Positions 1 through 9,693 of a DNA stretch of 64,000 nt are shown here, piece by piece. Position numbers and translations under genes: made by a program. A model generated the notes under the pieces. It worked only from the letters and a program-made list of their open reading frames with translations. It did no database searches and was not told the origin of the DNA. Numbering within the stretch: the first letter of the stretch is position 1; every line of letters begins with the position of its first letter. This DNA is from Alphaproteobacteria bacterium (lineage in GTDB: Bacteria > Pseudomonadota > Alphaproteobacteria > UBA9655). The stretch lies in NCBI GenBank assembly GCA_019752515.1, contig JAIEMB010000006.1:239566-303565 (forward strand), given 5' to 3'.

Positions 1-1480
1 GTTTAACTTCTGCCTCTCGTTCAACCATTTGCTTGAGTTGCGGTTCAATTTCAAGGGCTCCTTCAATTGTTACGGGATTTGCAGGATTATTGGGAATAAG
101 CTTACAAATCCGATCGACTTGCCCATAAGGCATCTGAAGAACCCGCCCTACATCTCTCAAAACCGCCCGCGCCTGGAGTTTTCCAAAGGTAATGATTTGC
201 GCAACCCGATCCGCTCCATATTTATCACGAACATAACGAATGACTTCATCTCGTCGTTCTTGGCAAAAATCAATATCAAAGTCGGGCATGCTGACCCGCT
301 CTGGATTTAAAAACCGTTCAAAAACAAGACCAAAACGAAGAGGATCGAGGTCTGTAATCGTTAAAGACCACGCGACTACTGAGCCCGCACCGGATCCTCT
401 ACCCGGACCTACGGGTATACGTTCGGACTTTGCCCACTTAATAAAGTCTGCAACAATGAGAAAGTAACCTGAGTATTTCATCTCCTCAATAACGCCCAAC
501 TCATATTCGAGCTGTTTAAAATACTTTTCTCGAACTTCCGACTTTATTTTTTCATCCATCCCTAATGTAAACACATATCGACGTAAGCGCTCTTCAAGGC
601 CAGAGCTTGCTTGCTTTCGAAGTTCTTGTTCTTCTCCTTCACAGGGAAAGGAGGGTAAAATGGGATCTATCGGTGTAAGTAGAAAACTACACCTTTGGGC
701 AATAACACGGGTATTAGCAATAGCTTCAGGAAGATCAGCAAAGAGCACCTCCATCTCTTCAGAAGATTTAAAGCAATGATCAGGGGAGAGGCGTCTTCGT
801 TCTTTTTCATTCACATATGTACCTTCCGCAATACATAAAAGAGCATCATGCGCTTCAAAAGCAGCGGGCTCGGGGAAAAATGCCTCATTTGTTGCCACAA
901 GAGGAAGATTGTGTGCATAAGCTAGATCGATCAACTTTTCCTCAATAATTTCTTCCTGAGCCGTCTGTGTCCCCTGACGAGAAACTTCAATATACAGGCG
1001 ATCCCCAAAGAAAGTTTGAAGACTATTTAAGTACTCTTTTACATCCAGGCCTCGGGCTAAACCCTGAGCAAGTCTCCCTTGGAAACTTCCCGTCAAGGCA
1101 ATCAATCCTTCTGTCCAAGGTTTAAGTTCGTCAAAACCAATTTGAGGAGTTTCACCCTCTTTATTCCTTAAATAGGTATGAGAAACAATCTTTAAGAGAT
1201 TTTGATAACCCTTTTTATTTTGAACAAGAAGCACAAGCGTATCTGTTCCCTTTCTGCGATCAGAATGCTCAGCTCGTATCTGAATTTGACATCCAATAAT
1301 AGGTTGAATACCGGCCTCTCGAGCAACTAAAGAAAACTCCAATGCTCCAAAAAGGTTACCCGTATCTGTCATGGCTACAGCAGGCATACGGTGCTTTTGA
1401 GCAAGCGAAATCAGCTTTTTAACAGGGATTGCACCTTCTAATAAAGAATAGTCTGTATGAACCCGTAAATGCACAAACAT
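1..1480 (-). CDS. dnaE: DNA polymerase III subunit alpha, N-terminal part (runs off the window)
   Basis: Catalytic subunit of the replicative DNA polymerase. About 493 codons are visible and the frame is open to the window edge, so the 3' part lies outside. The protein begins MFVHLRVHTDYSLLEGA, the usual start of the PHP domain with its first metal-binding histidines (H8). The palm motif PDFDIDF at about residues 399-405 carries the catalytic aspartates (D402 and D404, equivalent to E. coli D401 and D403). The block GPGRGSGAGSVV also fits DnaE. The ATG is preceded by GTGAGG at good spacing. It lies downstream of the HemY-like gene on the same strand with a gap of about 70 bases. Identity is clear from the motifs; only the missing C-terminus is unknown. 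Confidence 0.96.
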   Translation of the reverse strand, partial: MFVHLRVHTDYSLLEGAIPVKKLISLAQKHRMPAVAMTDTGNLFGALEFSLVAREAGIQPIIGCQIQIRAEHSDRRKGTDTLVLLVQNKKGYQNLLKIVSHTYLRNKEGETPQIGFDELKPWTEGLIALTGSFQGRLAQGLARGLDVKEYLNSLQTFFGDRLYIEVSRQGTQTAQEEIIEEKLIDLAYAHNLPLVATNEAFFPEPAAFEAHDALLCIAEGTYVNEKERRRLSPDHCFKSSEEMEVLFADLPEAIANTRVIAQRCSFLLTPIDPILPSFPCEGEEQELRKQASSGLEERLRRYVFTLGMDEKIKSEVREKYFKQLEYELGVIEEMKYSGYFLIVADFIKWAKSERIPVGPGRGSGAGSVVAWSLTITDLDPLRFGLVFERFLNPERVSMPDFDIDFCQERRDEVIRYVRDKYGADRVAQIITFGKLQARAVLRDVGRVLQMPYGQVDRICKLIPNNPANPVTIEGALEIEPQLKQMVEREAEVK

Positions 1481-1553
1481 GAAGACCTCACTCGTTCTCT
1501 TTATACACCAGAATGAAACAATGAAAAGAACGTTCTCTTAGGAATATTAAAGA

Positions 1554-2735
1554 TTAAACATGACGGGGACTATTGAGCCCTTCTTGAAGCCATTTTACGG
1601 CAGCCTTATAATCCTGATGTTCTTCAAGCTCAAGTGAAGCTAATAGACGATAAGCTTCAGATGTAGGATTTTGGGCTAAGAGTGTGGACAAATGGGCACG
1701 AGCTTCCCCCCACAACTTAGCCTTAATTGCTATACTTGAAAGTAGAGTAAGACTCTCATTATGGCTAGGATTATTCTTTACCAATTTACAAACAACTTGA
1801 AAAGCATCTATAGCACTCTGGGGCATTATTATTGTTAAATATAGTTCACCCAGCTTTTGTGTAGGGCTTAAATTCCAAGTCGCCTCTATAGCACTTAAGG
1901 CATAAGATTTGTGTCCCTTATCAAAAAGAAGCTGAGCAAAAACTTCTGTTGCCTCATATAAACTGGGATCCAAATAATGAGATTGTCTTAAAAGACTCTC
2001 CTTTTGTGCTTCTGACGTTTTGGATTGCATAGCTTCTTGAAATTGGAAATAGGCTAACTGTTTTTTACTTTGAGCTGTCGTAAAATAACCCAAATCTTCT
2101 AAACGTAAAACAAGGTTACTTGCCTTTTTAAAATTCTTTTGTTCCCTACTTATCGTAAGAAGTTGCTTAAGAACCCAAGGCGACTTTGGGAGAAGCTTTT
2201 CTGTATGTTGTAAAAGCCCATAAGCTGATTTAATATCGTCACGATGCAAGGCTGCACGGATTTGCCCTTTAAGTCCTAAAAAAGCAGTTGATGGTTTATT
2301 TACCAACTCTAGAAAGCATTTCTCAGCCTCAAGATGCTTTTCTGCTTTTTCGAATGTAATTCCAGATATCCACAAGAAAAGAGGGTTTGTCGAAAGACGC
2401 CGTGCAGCCTTTTTTTGATGAGATAGCGCATCGAAGAAAAGTTCCGCCTCATATGAAGATAACAACTCTACAAGCTCATGTTTTGCTGTCAGGAGTTTAG
2501 CTTTCTTTATAGAAGATAGCCACCGGAAGGGTATACCTAAAAACCAAGAAAGAACACGAATGCAAAAAAAGAGAGAAAAAAAGAAAAAAACACAGATAAG
2601 AAACCCTAAAGCAAGCGAAAGTTGAAGTTCGTAACCTAACCAGACAATTTCCATTTGACCTGGGTCTTGGAGAAACCAAAGTCCCATACCCGCAGCAAAC
2701 ATAATGAGAAGGAGGAAGACTAAAATCCATTTCAT
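1554..2735 (-). CDS. HemY-like membrane protein with TPR repeats
   Basis: 393 residues. Two hydrophobic segments at about residues 3-22 and 39-66 form the HemY N-terminal membrane domain. The rest is alpha-helical with TPR-like repeats up to the end (the final SEAYRLLASLELEEHQDYKAA is typical). It is last in the hemC-hemD-mitofilin-HemY run, an arrangement known from alphaproteobacteria, and is 5 bases from the mitofilin-like gene. The family is associated with haem biosynthesis by gene context, but its biochemical role is not settled; it is not protoporphyrinogen oxidase. It is probably anchored in the inner membrane with the TPR part as a protein-interaction surface. Confidence 0.85.
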   Translation of the reverse strand: MKWILVFLLLIMFAAGMGLWFLQDPGQMEIVWLGYELQLSLALGFLICVFFFFSLFFCIRVLSWFLGIPFRWLSSIKKAKLLTAKHELVELLSSYEAELFFDALSHQKKAARRLSTNPLFLWISGITFEKAEKHLEAEKCFLELVNKPSTAFLGLKGQIRAALHRDDIKSAYGLLQHTEKLLPKSPWVLKQLLTISREQKNFKKASNLVLRLEDLGYFTTAQSKKQLAYFQFQEAMQSKTSEAQKESLLRQSHYLDPSLYEATEVFAQLLFDKGHKSYALSAIEATWNLSPTQKLGELYLTIIMPQSAIDAFQVVCKLVKNNPSHNESLTLLSSIAIKAKLWGEARAHLSTLLAQNPTSEAYRLLASLELEEHQDYKAAVKWLQEGLNSPRHV

Positions 2736-2740
2736 GGGCC

Positions 2741-3559
2741 TTATCCTCCCATCAACTCTAAGTAAAAATTCTTTGTAATCGTTTCAACGGCTTGACGATT
2801 TTGTGCAGCTTGTTTCCAAGAGACTAACCGAGCTTTTTCAGAGGGAGGAAGTTTTTCAAAAACCTGCAGCGCTTTTTGAATATCGTGTTCTCGCAATGCT
2901 ACTTGAACATCTTTGAGATGGCTAAGAATGTATCCACCCTTTTCATCCAATTTTCGAACTTGAACCAGAGAAATTACTGTTTTTAGAAAGCGCTCCCAAA
3001 GTGTTAATATTTCAGGTGACGCAGGAAGAATTAACATTGCCTCAAGCTGGGGATAAGTCTTACATTCTTTAAGAGGAACCAGAGGAGTAACAAGTATTTT
3101 TGCCCAAGGTTCTGGGTTTTTCAGTAAAAAAGCAATAAGCTTTGCTAAAGGAACAAAACCCTCTAACACACCTTTTAAAAGCTCAAGCGTTATAAGTTTG
3201 TGAGGAATTTCTATACCTTGCTGCTGTTGAACAGTCTTCTGTTCCAATGCCGTAATACGATCGGCAAAAACGGATACTTCATTTTGAATCGTAATTGTTT
3301 TTTCTTCCAGTTTTTTTTCTATTTTTTCCTCCTTTTCCTCCTTTTGTTCTTTCTTTTCACTTTGCTCTGGGGCAATTGCTGCAAGGGCAATTTCATGCTT
3401 AACCACCTTTTTTTCTGTATGCCTTTTCCAAATAAGAATTATGGCTAGAAAAAGAATAATAAAGAACATTATAAAGACAAAAAAATTTTTCAAAAACTCA
3501 GGTGACTTAAGCCTTTGACGCCACAAAGCAAGACTAAACTTTTTAGCATTTTTCATCAA
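2741..3559 (-). CDS. Mitofilin-like inner membrane protein (COG4223/Mic60 family), short form
   Basis: 272 residues. One transmembrane helix at about residues 25-44 follows a basic N-terminus. Then comes a strongly charged Lys/Glu-rich stretch at about 64-97 that should be coiled coil, and a helical C-terminal domain ending FYLELMGG. Position between hemD and the HemY-like gene matches the alphaproteobacterial homologues of mitochondrial Mic60, which shape inner-membrane folds or link inner and outer membranes. The start overlaps the end of hemD by 17 bases, implying translational coupling. The protein is shorter than many family members, which have a longer coiled coil. The assignment rests on topology plus context more than on a strong motif. 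Confidence 0.72.
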   Translation of the reverse strand: MMKNAKKFSLALWRQRLKSPEFLKNFFVFIMFFIILFLAIILIWKRHTEKKVVKHEIALAAIAPEQSEKKEQKEEKEEKIEKKLEEKTITIQNEVSVFADRITALEQKTVQQQQGIEIPHKLITLELLKGVLEGFVPLAKLIAFLLKNPEPWAKILVTPLVPLKECKTYPQLEAMLILPASPEILTLWERFLKTVISLVQVRKLDEKGGYILSHLKDVQVALREHDIQKALQVFEKLPPSEKARLVSWKQAAQNRQAVETITKNFYLELMGG

Positions 3560-4250
3560 AATACTCCATTAAACTCTGTGCCGTGGGTTTCGAACTTATC
3601 CACTTTTCTTTCCATTGAAGTTCCGAAGCTTTTGAAGCTACGTTCTTGCTTAAGCATAAGGCCCTCATGTGGCAAGCTGACTTTTCCAATGTATATTTTT
3701 TCAATACCTTAACAAAAAGTGTAACCGTATGGGGAGAAAAAAAAATGACGTGGGAAATTTCATGATTTTTGAGGTGAGTTTGAAGAGAAAGAGGCAGAGT
3801 ATTTACTTCTTCTGTATAATACACAATTCGTCTCTCCGCTTTAAATCCATGGGCTTGTAAGATTTCAACAATATTCTCATGTATTATTGTACCCGAAAGA
3901 TGCCAAAAAATACCCTCACTCGGTCTGGCCGTATTAAGGATAAGCTTGATCAGGTCTTTGCTAGTACCAGATGCATTAACAACATGAAAAAATCCCATAT
4001 CTCTAGCAAGCTGCGCTGTCTCGTCACCAATAGCATAAAGAGGTAATTTTTTGAATTTGTTATATTTTTCAATTGCCCGAAGCGCATTTTTACTGGTAAT
4101 AATCACGGCTTGTGGATCTTCTATAGGAAGAAGAGGAAGAAACCGAGGTTGGAAAAGAGGGTAGAGATAGTATTGTATCCCCTTCCGTTCCAAAATTTTG
4201 GCAAGAGGGTAAGCATCTATCAAAGGACGCGTTAATAGGACGCGGCGCAT
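3543..4250 (-). CDS. hemD: Uroporphyrinogen-III synthase
   Basis: 235 residues, normal for the family. It converts hydroxymethylbilane to uroporphyrinogen III, the step after HemC. The N-terminus MRRVLLTRP is typical, as are the TSKNALRAIEKY and FFSPHTVTLFVKVL segments, which match the conserved T/S-contacting loops of the two alpha/beta domains. HemD is a weakly conserved family, so the overlap of 19 bases with hemC upstream is important support. It also overlaps the downstream mitofilin-like gene, so hemC, hemD, the mitofilin-like gene and the HemY-like gene are probably one transcript. Confidence 0.92.
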   Translation of the reverse strand: MRRVLLTRPLIDAYPLAKILERKGIQYYLYPLFQPRFLPLLPIEDPQAVIITSKNALRAIEKYNKFKKLPLYAIGDETAQLARDMGFFHVVNASGTSKDLIKLILNTARPSEGIFWHLSGTIIHENIVEILQAHGFKAERRIVYYTEEVNTLPLSLQTHLKNHEISHVIFFSPHTVTLFVKVLKKYTLEKSACHMRALCLSKNVASKASELQWKEKWISSKPTAQSLMEYFDEKC

Positions 4251-5143
4251 GTTTTTTCCCGAAGATACCGGGCGGCTTCTATCCCAACATGTTCTGCTTG
4301 TAAGGAAGGACCCTTATGGAAAATAAAGCTCATGTTCTGACCTTGGGGTTCGCTTATCATACCTTTCAAAAAAAGTTCTCCATCCTTTATATATGCATAA
4401 GCTGCAAGGGGTGTTCGACAGGATCCATTTAAGGCTTTCATAAAGGCCCGTTCCGCAGTAACAGCTTGAAAAGTCTGCTCGTGATTTAAAGGAAATAACA
4501 GATCAAGAAGATCTCGATCGTTTACCCGACATTGGATACCAATCGCTCCTTGAGCCACAGCGGGAAGACACATATCCAACGGCAGGATTTGAGTTGCCTT
4601 CTCCAATAAACCTAAACGTTTTAACCCAGCCACAGCTAAGAGCGTTACATCTATTTCTCCATTTTGAATCTTTTGAAGGCGAGTCGGAACGTTTCCTCTC
4701 AAAGACGTCACCTGAAACTGTGGATGATTATGCAGAACATAGGCCTGTCTGCGCAAAGATGAGGTCCCAAATAGAGACCCCGAAGGAAGGTCTTCCAAAG
4801 GACACCCCCCTTTTGTAATCAAAGCATCTCGTGGATCTTCTCTCTCCAATATAGCTGGATAAGCCAATCCGTAAGGAACTTCAGTGGCAACATCTTTCAT
4901 AGAATGAACGGCAAGATCCACGTCTCCTCTGGAAAGAGCACTTTCAATTTCTTTGGTAAAGAGAGATTTTCCTCCTAACTCAACTAAGCTGCGATCAACA
5001 ATCGTATCTCCTGTCGTTTTTATAGGAACAACCTCAAGCTGTCCTTTGAGAAAAGGATAGTGAAATTCAAGGGCATTAATAACCTCTTGAGTTTGAATGA
5101 GAGCTAAAGGGCTTCCCCGAGTACCGATGCGAAAAATTCTCAT
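4232..5143 (-). CDS. hemC: Hydroxymethylbilane synthase (porphobilinogen deaminase)
   Basis: 303 residues. It polymerises four porphobilinogen units to hydroxymethylbilane in the cytoplasm. The start FRIGTRGSPLAL, the KSLFTKEIE and AVHSMKDV blocks, the catalytic Asp within EREDPRD, the SSLRRQ and LRGNVPTRL phosphate-binding arginines, and the dipyrromethane-binding Cys in NGSCRTPLAAYA are all present. The ATG has AAGG upstream at about 8 bases. It is the first gene of the minus-strand haem run and is divergent from tsaD with only 49 bases between the two starts, so both promoters must lie in or overlap that short space. Confidence 0.97.
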   Translation of the reverse strand: MRIFRIGTRGSPLALIQTQEVINALEFHYPFLKGQLEVVPIKTTGDTIVDRSLVELGGKSLFTKEIESALSRGDVDLAVHSMKDVATEVPYGLAYPAILEREDPRDALITKGGCPLEDLPSGSLFGTSSLRRQAYVLHNHPQFQVTSLRGNVPTRLQKIQNGEIDVTLLAVAGLKRLGLLEKATQILPLDMCLPAVAQGAIGIQCRVNDRDLLDLLFPLNHEQTFQAVTAERAFMKALNGSCRTPLAAYAYIKDGELFLKGMISEPQGQNMSFIFHKGPSLQAEHVGIEAARYLREKTCAASY

Positions 5144-5192
5144 AAAGAGTACCTTAATTCCTTTATATCCCCTTGCCTAGTAGGGATATTTC

Positions 5193-6236
5193 ATGGTTCA
5201 TGGAAGAATGATTATTCTTGGAATTGAATCAAGCTGTGATGAAACATCCGCATCTGTTGTAACAGGGAATAAAGAAATTCTCTCGAATATTGTTTTATCT
5301 CAACTTCAAGAGCACAGAGCATATGGTGGTGTCGTTCCTGAAATTGCAGCGCGGAGCCACCTTCTTCATATTGAATCTATTGTTAGGAAAGCCCTTGAAG
5401 ACGCTCAAATATCTCTCGAAATGATAGATGGAGTCGCTGCAGCAGGCGGTCCCGGACTTATCGGAGGCGTAATCGTAGGTGTTATGATGGCTAAAGGCAT
5501 TGCTATGGGCAGAAATATTCCTTTTATACCTATCAATCATTTGGAAGCCCATGCTTTAACTGCACGTTTAACAGATGATGTTCCCTTTCCTTATCTTTTG
5601 CTTCTTATATCGGGAGGTCATTGTCAGTTTTTAATTGTGGAAGATATAGAGAATTATACTTACTTGGGAGGCACCATTGACGATGCCATTGGAGAGTGCA
5701 TAGATAAGACCGCTCGTCTCTTGGGATTTAACTATCCTGGCGGCCCTATTATCGAACAACTCGCTATGCAAGGAGATCCTAACGCCTTCAACTTGCCAAA
5801 ACCTCTTATACGGCAAGAAGGGTGTTCATTTTCTTTTTCAGGACTTAAAACAGCAGCACGCAAACTGATTTTAGAAAACAATGAACAATCTCTCACATTT
5901 AAAGAAGATTTTTGTGCCTCTTTTCAAAAAACAATAGGAGAGATTCTGGCAGATAAGGGTAAAAACGCTTTACTAATGGCTCTTGAAAAAAAACCTGAAA
6001 TTAATACACTTGTTGTTGCTGGAGGCGTGGCGGCCAATCAATATCTTAGAAATTGCCTTACAGAATGTGCTCAGATGAGAGGGATTTCTTTGGTAGCACC
6101 TCCACAAGCTTTGTGTACAGACAATGGAGCCATGATCGCATGGGCAGGCGTTGAACACCTTGAAAAAGGTCTTATTGGTAGTTTAAGCTTTGCACCGCGC
6201 CCTCGCTGGCCCCTAGAGGACTTAAAAATTAAATAA
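5193..6236 (+). CDS. tsaD: tRNA N6-threonylcarbamoyladenosine synthase subunit TsaD
   Basis: 347 residues. It transfers the threonylcarbamoyl group to A37 of ANN-decoding tRNAs together with TsaB and TsaE. The ASKHA-type opening GIESSCDETSASVV, the metal-binding HxxxH in NHLEAH (H116 and H120), SGGHCQF and the C-terminal DNGAMIAWAG are all intact. The chosen ATG has AGGGA six bases upstream; a second in-frame ATG at 5208 is also preceded by GGAAGA but with no spacing, so the first is preferred. It is followed by gpsA after 15 bases, a common pairing in alphaproteobacteria, and faces hemC. Confidence 0.97.
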   Translation: MVHGRMIILGIESSCDETSASVVTGNKEILSNIVLSQLQEHRAYGGVVPEIAARSHLLHIESIVRKALEDAQISLEMIDGVAAAGGPGLIGGVIVGVMMAKGIAMGRNIPFIPINHLEAHALTARLTDDVPFPYLLLLISGGHCQFLIVEDIENYTYLGGTIDDAIGECIDKTARLLGFNYPGGPIIEQLAMQGDPNAFNLPKPLIRQEGCSFSFSGLKTAARKLILENNEQSLTFKEDFCASFQKTIGEILADKGKNALLMALEKKPEINTLVVAGGVAANQYLRNCLTECAQMRGISLVAPPQALCTDNGAMIAWAGVEHLEKGLIGSLSFAPRPRWPLEDLKIK

Positions 6237-6251
6237 GAAGGGGACACTTAC

Positions 6252-7244
6252 GTGAAACATATTACTGTTATTGGAGCGGGAGCTTGGGGAACAGCGCTCG
6301 CCCTGGCAGCCTTCAGAGGAGGATCTCAAGCGACTCTCTGGTCACCACGTCTTGATATGGTAGAAACAATTAACCACCGTCATGAAAATGTTTATCGTTT
6401 ACCTGGTATTGCTTTGGATTCAGGTCTTTCCGCAACAACCGATCCTCAAGAAGCTGCCAAAGCTGATATTATCATCTTGGCACCTCCTGCTCAGTTTATG
6501 CGAGAGGTGTGTAAAATATACAAAAATCATATACCTTCCCATATTCCATTACTGATCGCATCAAAAGGCATTGAAAACGGGACCTCTTTTCTCATGTCGG
6601 AGGTCCTTCAAGAATTTTTTCCTCTTAATCCTCCTTTAGTCCTTTCTGGGCCTAGTTTTGCTGGTGATGTGGCAAAAAAATTGCCAACAGCCATTGTTTT
6701 AGCAGCACAAGATCTGCATTTAAGTCAGAAAATCGCAGAGATTCTTAGCAGCCAACGTTTTCGTCTCTATGCTTCAGATGATATTATTGGGACTCAAATA
6801 GGTGGGGCGTGCAAAAATATAATTGCGATTGCTTGCGGAATTATTGAAGGTTTTGGACTTGGAGATAATGCTCGAGCAGCACTTGTAACTCGAGGACTTG
6901 CTGAAATAGCTCGCTTAGGGTGTGAGATGGGTGGAAAATTAGAAACATTTCTGGGACTCTCAGGGGTTGGTGATATTGTGTTGACCTCTTTAAGCTCACA
7001 ATCACGAAACAAATCTTTTGGCCTGACTCTCGGTCGCGGAACCCCCCTTGATGAACTTTTAACGACTAAAAAATCCTTAACTGAGGGTGTTCACACCGTA
7101 TCAGGCACTGTAAAGTTAGCAAAACAATACAAAGTTGATATGCCCATAACCTTTGCCATGAACGATCTTTTACATGGGGGAGGAAGTGTGGAAACCTTAA
7201 TCGAACATCTTCTTAACCGACCCTTAAAGATGGAGGCTGCATGA
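6252..7244 (+). CDS. gpsA: Glycerol-3-phosphate dehydrogenase [NAD(P)+]
   Basis: 330 residues with a GTG start preceded by AAGGGG. It reduces dihydroxyacetone phosphate to sn-glycerol-3-phosphate, the phospholipid backbone; PgsA, encoded at 26.9 kb, uses the same product. The NAD-binding glycine motif VIGAGAWGT is at residues 6-14 and the catalytic lysine lies in GGACKNI (K188). The LSGPSFA and GLSGVGD blocks are typical. It overlaps the EVE-domain gene by four bases (ATGA), so the two are probably translated together. Confidence 0.97.
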   Translation: MKHITVIGAGAWGTALALAAFRGGSQATLWSPRLDMVETINHRHENVYRLPGIALDSGLSATTDPQEAAKADIIILAPPAQFMREVCKIYKNHIPSHIPLLIASKGIENGTSFLMSEVLQEFFPLNPPLVLSGPSFAGDVAKKLPTAIVLAAQDLHLSQKIAEILSSQRFRLYASDDIIGTQIGGACKNIIAIACGIIEGFGLGDNARAALVTRGLAEIARLGCEMGGKLETFLGLSGVGDIVLTSLSSQSRNKSFGLTLGRGTPLDELLTTKKSLTEGVHTVSGTVKLAKQYKVDMPITFAMNDLLHGGGSVETLIEHLLNRPLKMEAA

Positions 7245-7654
7245 TGGCATACTGGCTCATTAAAACTGAACCTCACGTTTGGTCTTGGGATGATCAAGTT
7301 AAAAAAGGAGTAACCTTTTGGGATGGCGTAAGAAATTACCAGGCAAGAAATAATCTTAAATCTATGAAGTTAGGAGACATGTGCTTTTTTTATCATTCTG
7401 GGGATGAGCGTCGAATTATGGGAATTGTTGAAGTTGAGAAAACGTATTATCCAGACCCATCCGATCCTTCTGGTCAATTTGGGATGGTAGATGTAAAAAA
7501 GCTCAAGCCTTTCTCTCGCCCCGTCACACTCAGTGAAATTAAAGAAGACGCACGTCTTCAAAATCTTGCTCTTATTCGTCAGCCCCGCCTTTCTGTTATG
7601 CCTATAGATAAAGTTTCGTGGGATATTTTAAACCAAATGGGCAACCTGAGATAA
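7241..7654 (+). CDS. EVE domain-containing protein
   Basis: 137 residues, the usual size for stand-alone EVE proteins (similar to human thymocyte nuclear protein 1). The opening YWLIKTEPHVWSWDD, followed by WDGVRNYQARN and GDMCFFYHSGDERRIMGIVEV, is the diagnostic fold sequence. EVE domains belong to the PUA-like group and are thought to bind modified nucleotides in DNA or RNA; the substrate here is unknown. The start is ATGATG, overlapping the gpsA stop by four bases; the second ATG (7244) is equally possible. In alphaproteobacteria it commonly travels with gpsA, so this is not a sign of a defence locus. Confidence 0.92.
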   Translation: MMAYWLIKTEPHVWSWDDQVKKGVTFWDGVRNYQARNNLKSMKLGDMCFFYHSGDERRIMGIVEVEKTYYPDPSDPSGQFGMVDVKKLKPFSRPVTLSEIKEDARLQNLALIRQPRLSVMPIDKVSWDILNQMGNLR

Positions 7655-7681
7655 AAATGTTAAAACGGGGAAGAAAAAACA

Positions 7682-9595
7682 ATGAAACTTCAACCTCTTC
7701 ACACAGTTGACTGCATGCAAACCTATGAGGAACTTTATCAAGATTCCATTACCTATCCCGAGAGATTTTGGGCAACTGAAGGTAAGCGCCTAGAATGGAT
7801 CAAACCTTATACTCAAGTTCAAAATTGGAGCTTTGAGGGAGACATTCAGATTCGCTGGTATCAAGATGGTACACTCAACGCTTGCGTCAACTGCCTAGAC
7901 CGCCATCTCACCCAAAAAGCGCAGAAAATTGCTTTAATCTGGGAGGGAGATGAACCTCATGAAAAACGGCAATTTACCTATCAAGAATTATTTGATGATG
8001 TATGTCGTTTTGCCAACGTTCTTAAGAACAAAGGTATTCAAAAAGGAGACCGAGTCACAATTTACATGCCCCAAGTACCCGAAGCTATTATTGCCATGTT
8101 GGCTTGTACACGAATTGGAGCCGTACACTCGGTTGTTTTCGGTGGGTTTTCTGCAAAAGCCCTTGCTGAACGCATCCATGATTCCGAATCGAAACTGATT
8201 ATTACAGCCGATGAGGGGCTTCGAGGAGGAAAGAAGATTCCCCTCAAGAAAAGTGTAGATGAAGCTCTTAAAAGCTGCTCTTCAGTTCAAACATCTATTG
8301 TGGTCAATCGAACAGGTGAAGAAATTGCATGGAATGAGGGTCGTGATTTTTGGTACCATGAATTGATGAAAGATTCCTCCCCCGTTTGCGACCCTGTTGA
8401 AATGAATGCTGAGGATCCCTTGTTCATCTTATATACCTCAGGATCCACAGGGAAACCCAAAGGTGTTTTGCATACAACAGGCGGGTATCTTGTCTATGCT
8501 TCTTTAACCCATGAGAAAGTATTTGATTTTCAAGAAAATGATGTTTATTGGTGCACAGCTGATATTGGTTGGATTACAGGGCATAGCTATGTCGTCTATG
8601 GTCCTCTGTCAAATGGGGCAACCATACTCATTTATGAAGGTATACCAACTCATCCTACACCTGCGCGGCTTTGGGAGATGGTGGATCGTTATCAGGTTTC
8701 TCTTTTCTATACCGCACCAACAGCTATAAGAGCGTTGATGAAGGAAGGTATCAAATGGCCCAAAAGTGCAAAACGAGGTTCTCTACGACTTCTCGGCACA
8801 GTAGGTGAACCTATTAATGTTGAAGCTTGGGAATGGTATTACACAATCATAGGTAATCAATCTTGTCAAATCCTGGATACATGGTGGCAAACAGAAACAG
8901 GTGGAATCATGATTTCCGCTCTCCCCAAACTCGTCCCATCAAAACCAGGGTCTGCTTCTAAACCCTTTTTTGGAATACAGCCTGTTCTCATGGGAGAGGG
9001 CTCTCATCCTCTTAAAGGTGCAGGTGAAGGCCCTTTGTGTTTAAAAAGTTCTTGGCCAGGTCAAGCCCGAACTCTTTATAAAAATCATGAGGGATTTATT
9101 TCAACCTATTTTAAATCCTACCCAGGGTACTATTTTACGGGAGACGGAGCGCGACGCGATGAAGAAGGTCTCTATTGGATCACAGGTAGGATTGATGACG
9201 TTATCAACGTATCAGGCCATAGACTGGGTACGGCTGAGATTGAAGACGCTATTAATAGTCATGAAGCCGTTGTGGAGTCTGCCGTTATAGGGTGTCCCCA
9301 TGAGATTAAAGGGCAAGGAATCTGTGCCTATATTATTTTAAAAGACAACATTCATATTGGCCCCGCTCTCAAGCAGGAGATCATTCTCCATGTGCGCCAC
9401 CTCATCGGTCCGATTGCAACTCTGGACCTTATTTATTTTACACCCGCCCTCCCAAAAACCCGCTCAGGGAAAATTATGCGCCGCATCTTACGGAAACTCG
9501 CGGCAGGAGAAGCCGATTCTCTTGGAGATATTTCGACCCTTGCTGATCCCTCCGTTGTAGAGGACCTGGTGCATCTTACCGCTAAATCAACTTAA
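7682..9595 (+). CDS. acs: Acetyl-coenzyme A synthetase
   Basis: 637 residues, close to the family norm of about 650. It activates acetate with ATP and CoA to acetyl-CoA through an acetyl-AMP intermediate. The P-loop-like [20 protein letters not shown] is at about residues 250-270, [10 protein letters not shown] is the acetate/AMP site, [10 protein letters not shown] and [13 protein letters not shown] are the hinge motifs, and [11 protein letters not shown] near 596 carries the regulatory lysine that is acetylated in homologues. It is 27 bases after the EVE gene and may be cotranscribed or read from its own promoter. No acetate kinase or lysine acetyltransferase partner is visible nearby. Confidence 0.97.
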   Translation: MKLQPLHTVDCMQTYEELYQDSITYPERFWATEGKRLEWIKPYTQVQNWSFEGDIQIRWYQDGTLNACVNCLDRHLTQKAQKIALIWEGDEPHEKRQFTYQELFDDVCRFANVLKNKGIQKGDRVTIYMPQVPEAIIAMLACTRIGAVHSVVFGGFSAKALAERIHDSESKLIITADEGLRGGKKIPLKKSVDEALKSCSSVQTSIVVNRTGEEIAWNEGRDFWYHELMKDSSPVCDPVEMNAEDPLFILYTSGSTGKPKGVLHTTGGYLVYASLTHEKVFDFQENDVYWCTADIGWITGHSYVVYGPLSNGATILIYEGIPTHPTPARLWEMVDRYQVSLFYTAPTAIRALMKEGIKWPKSAKRGSLRLLGTVGEPINVEAWEWYYTIIGNQSCQILDTWWQTETGGIMISALPKLVPSKPGSASKPFFGIQPVLMGEGSHPLKGAGEGPLCLKSSWPGQARTLYKNHEGFISTYFKSYPGYYFTGDGARRDEEGLYWITGRIDDVINVSGHRLGTAEIEDAINSHEAVVESAVIGCPHEIKGQGICAYIILKDNIHIGPALKQEIILHVRHLIGPIATLDLIYFTPALPKTRSGKIMRRILRKLAAGEADSLGDISTLADPSVVEDLVHLTAKST

Positions 9596-9693
9596 TTTTA
9601 TTGTAAATTGAATACGTTATACCCAGGGGGTTGATTTTTAAATTACTTTCAAGTATTAAAAGAACATTAACTTATAAGGATGAGTGCGAACTA

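Noticed and set aside
7241..7654. EVE-domain protein as part of a modification-dependent defence system
   Set aside because: It is a stand-alone EVE protein overlapping gpsA, a common housekeeping arrangement, with no nuclease or methylase beside it.
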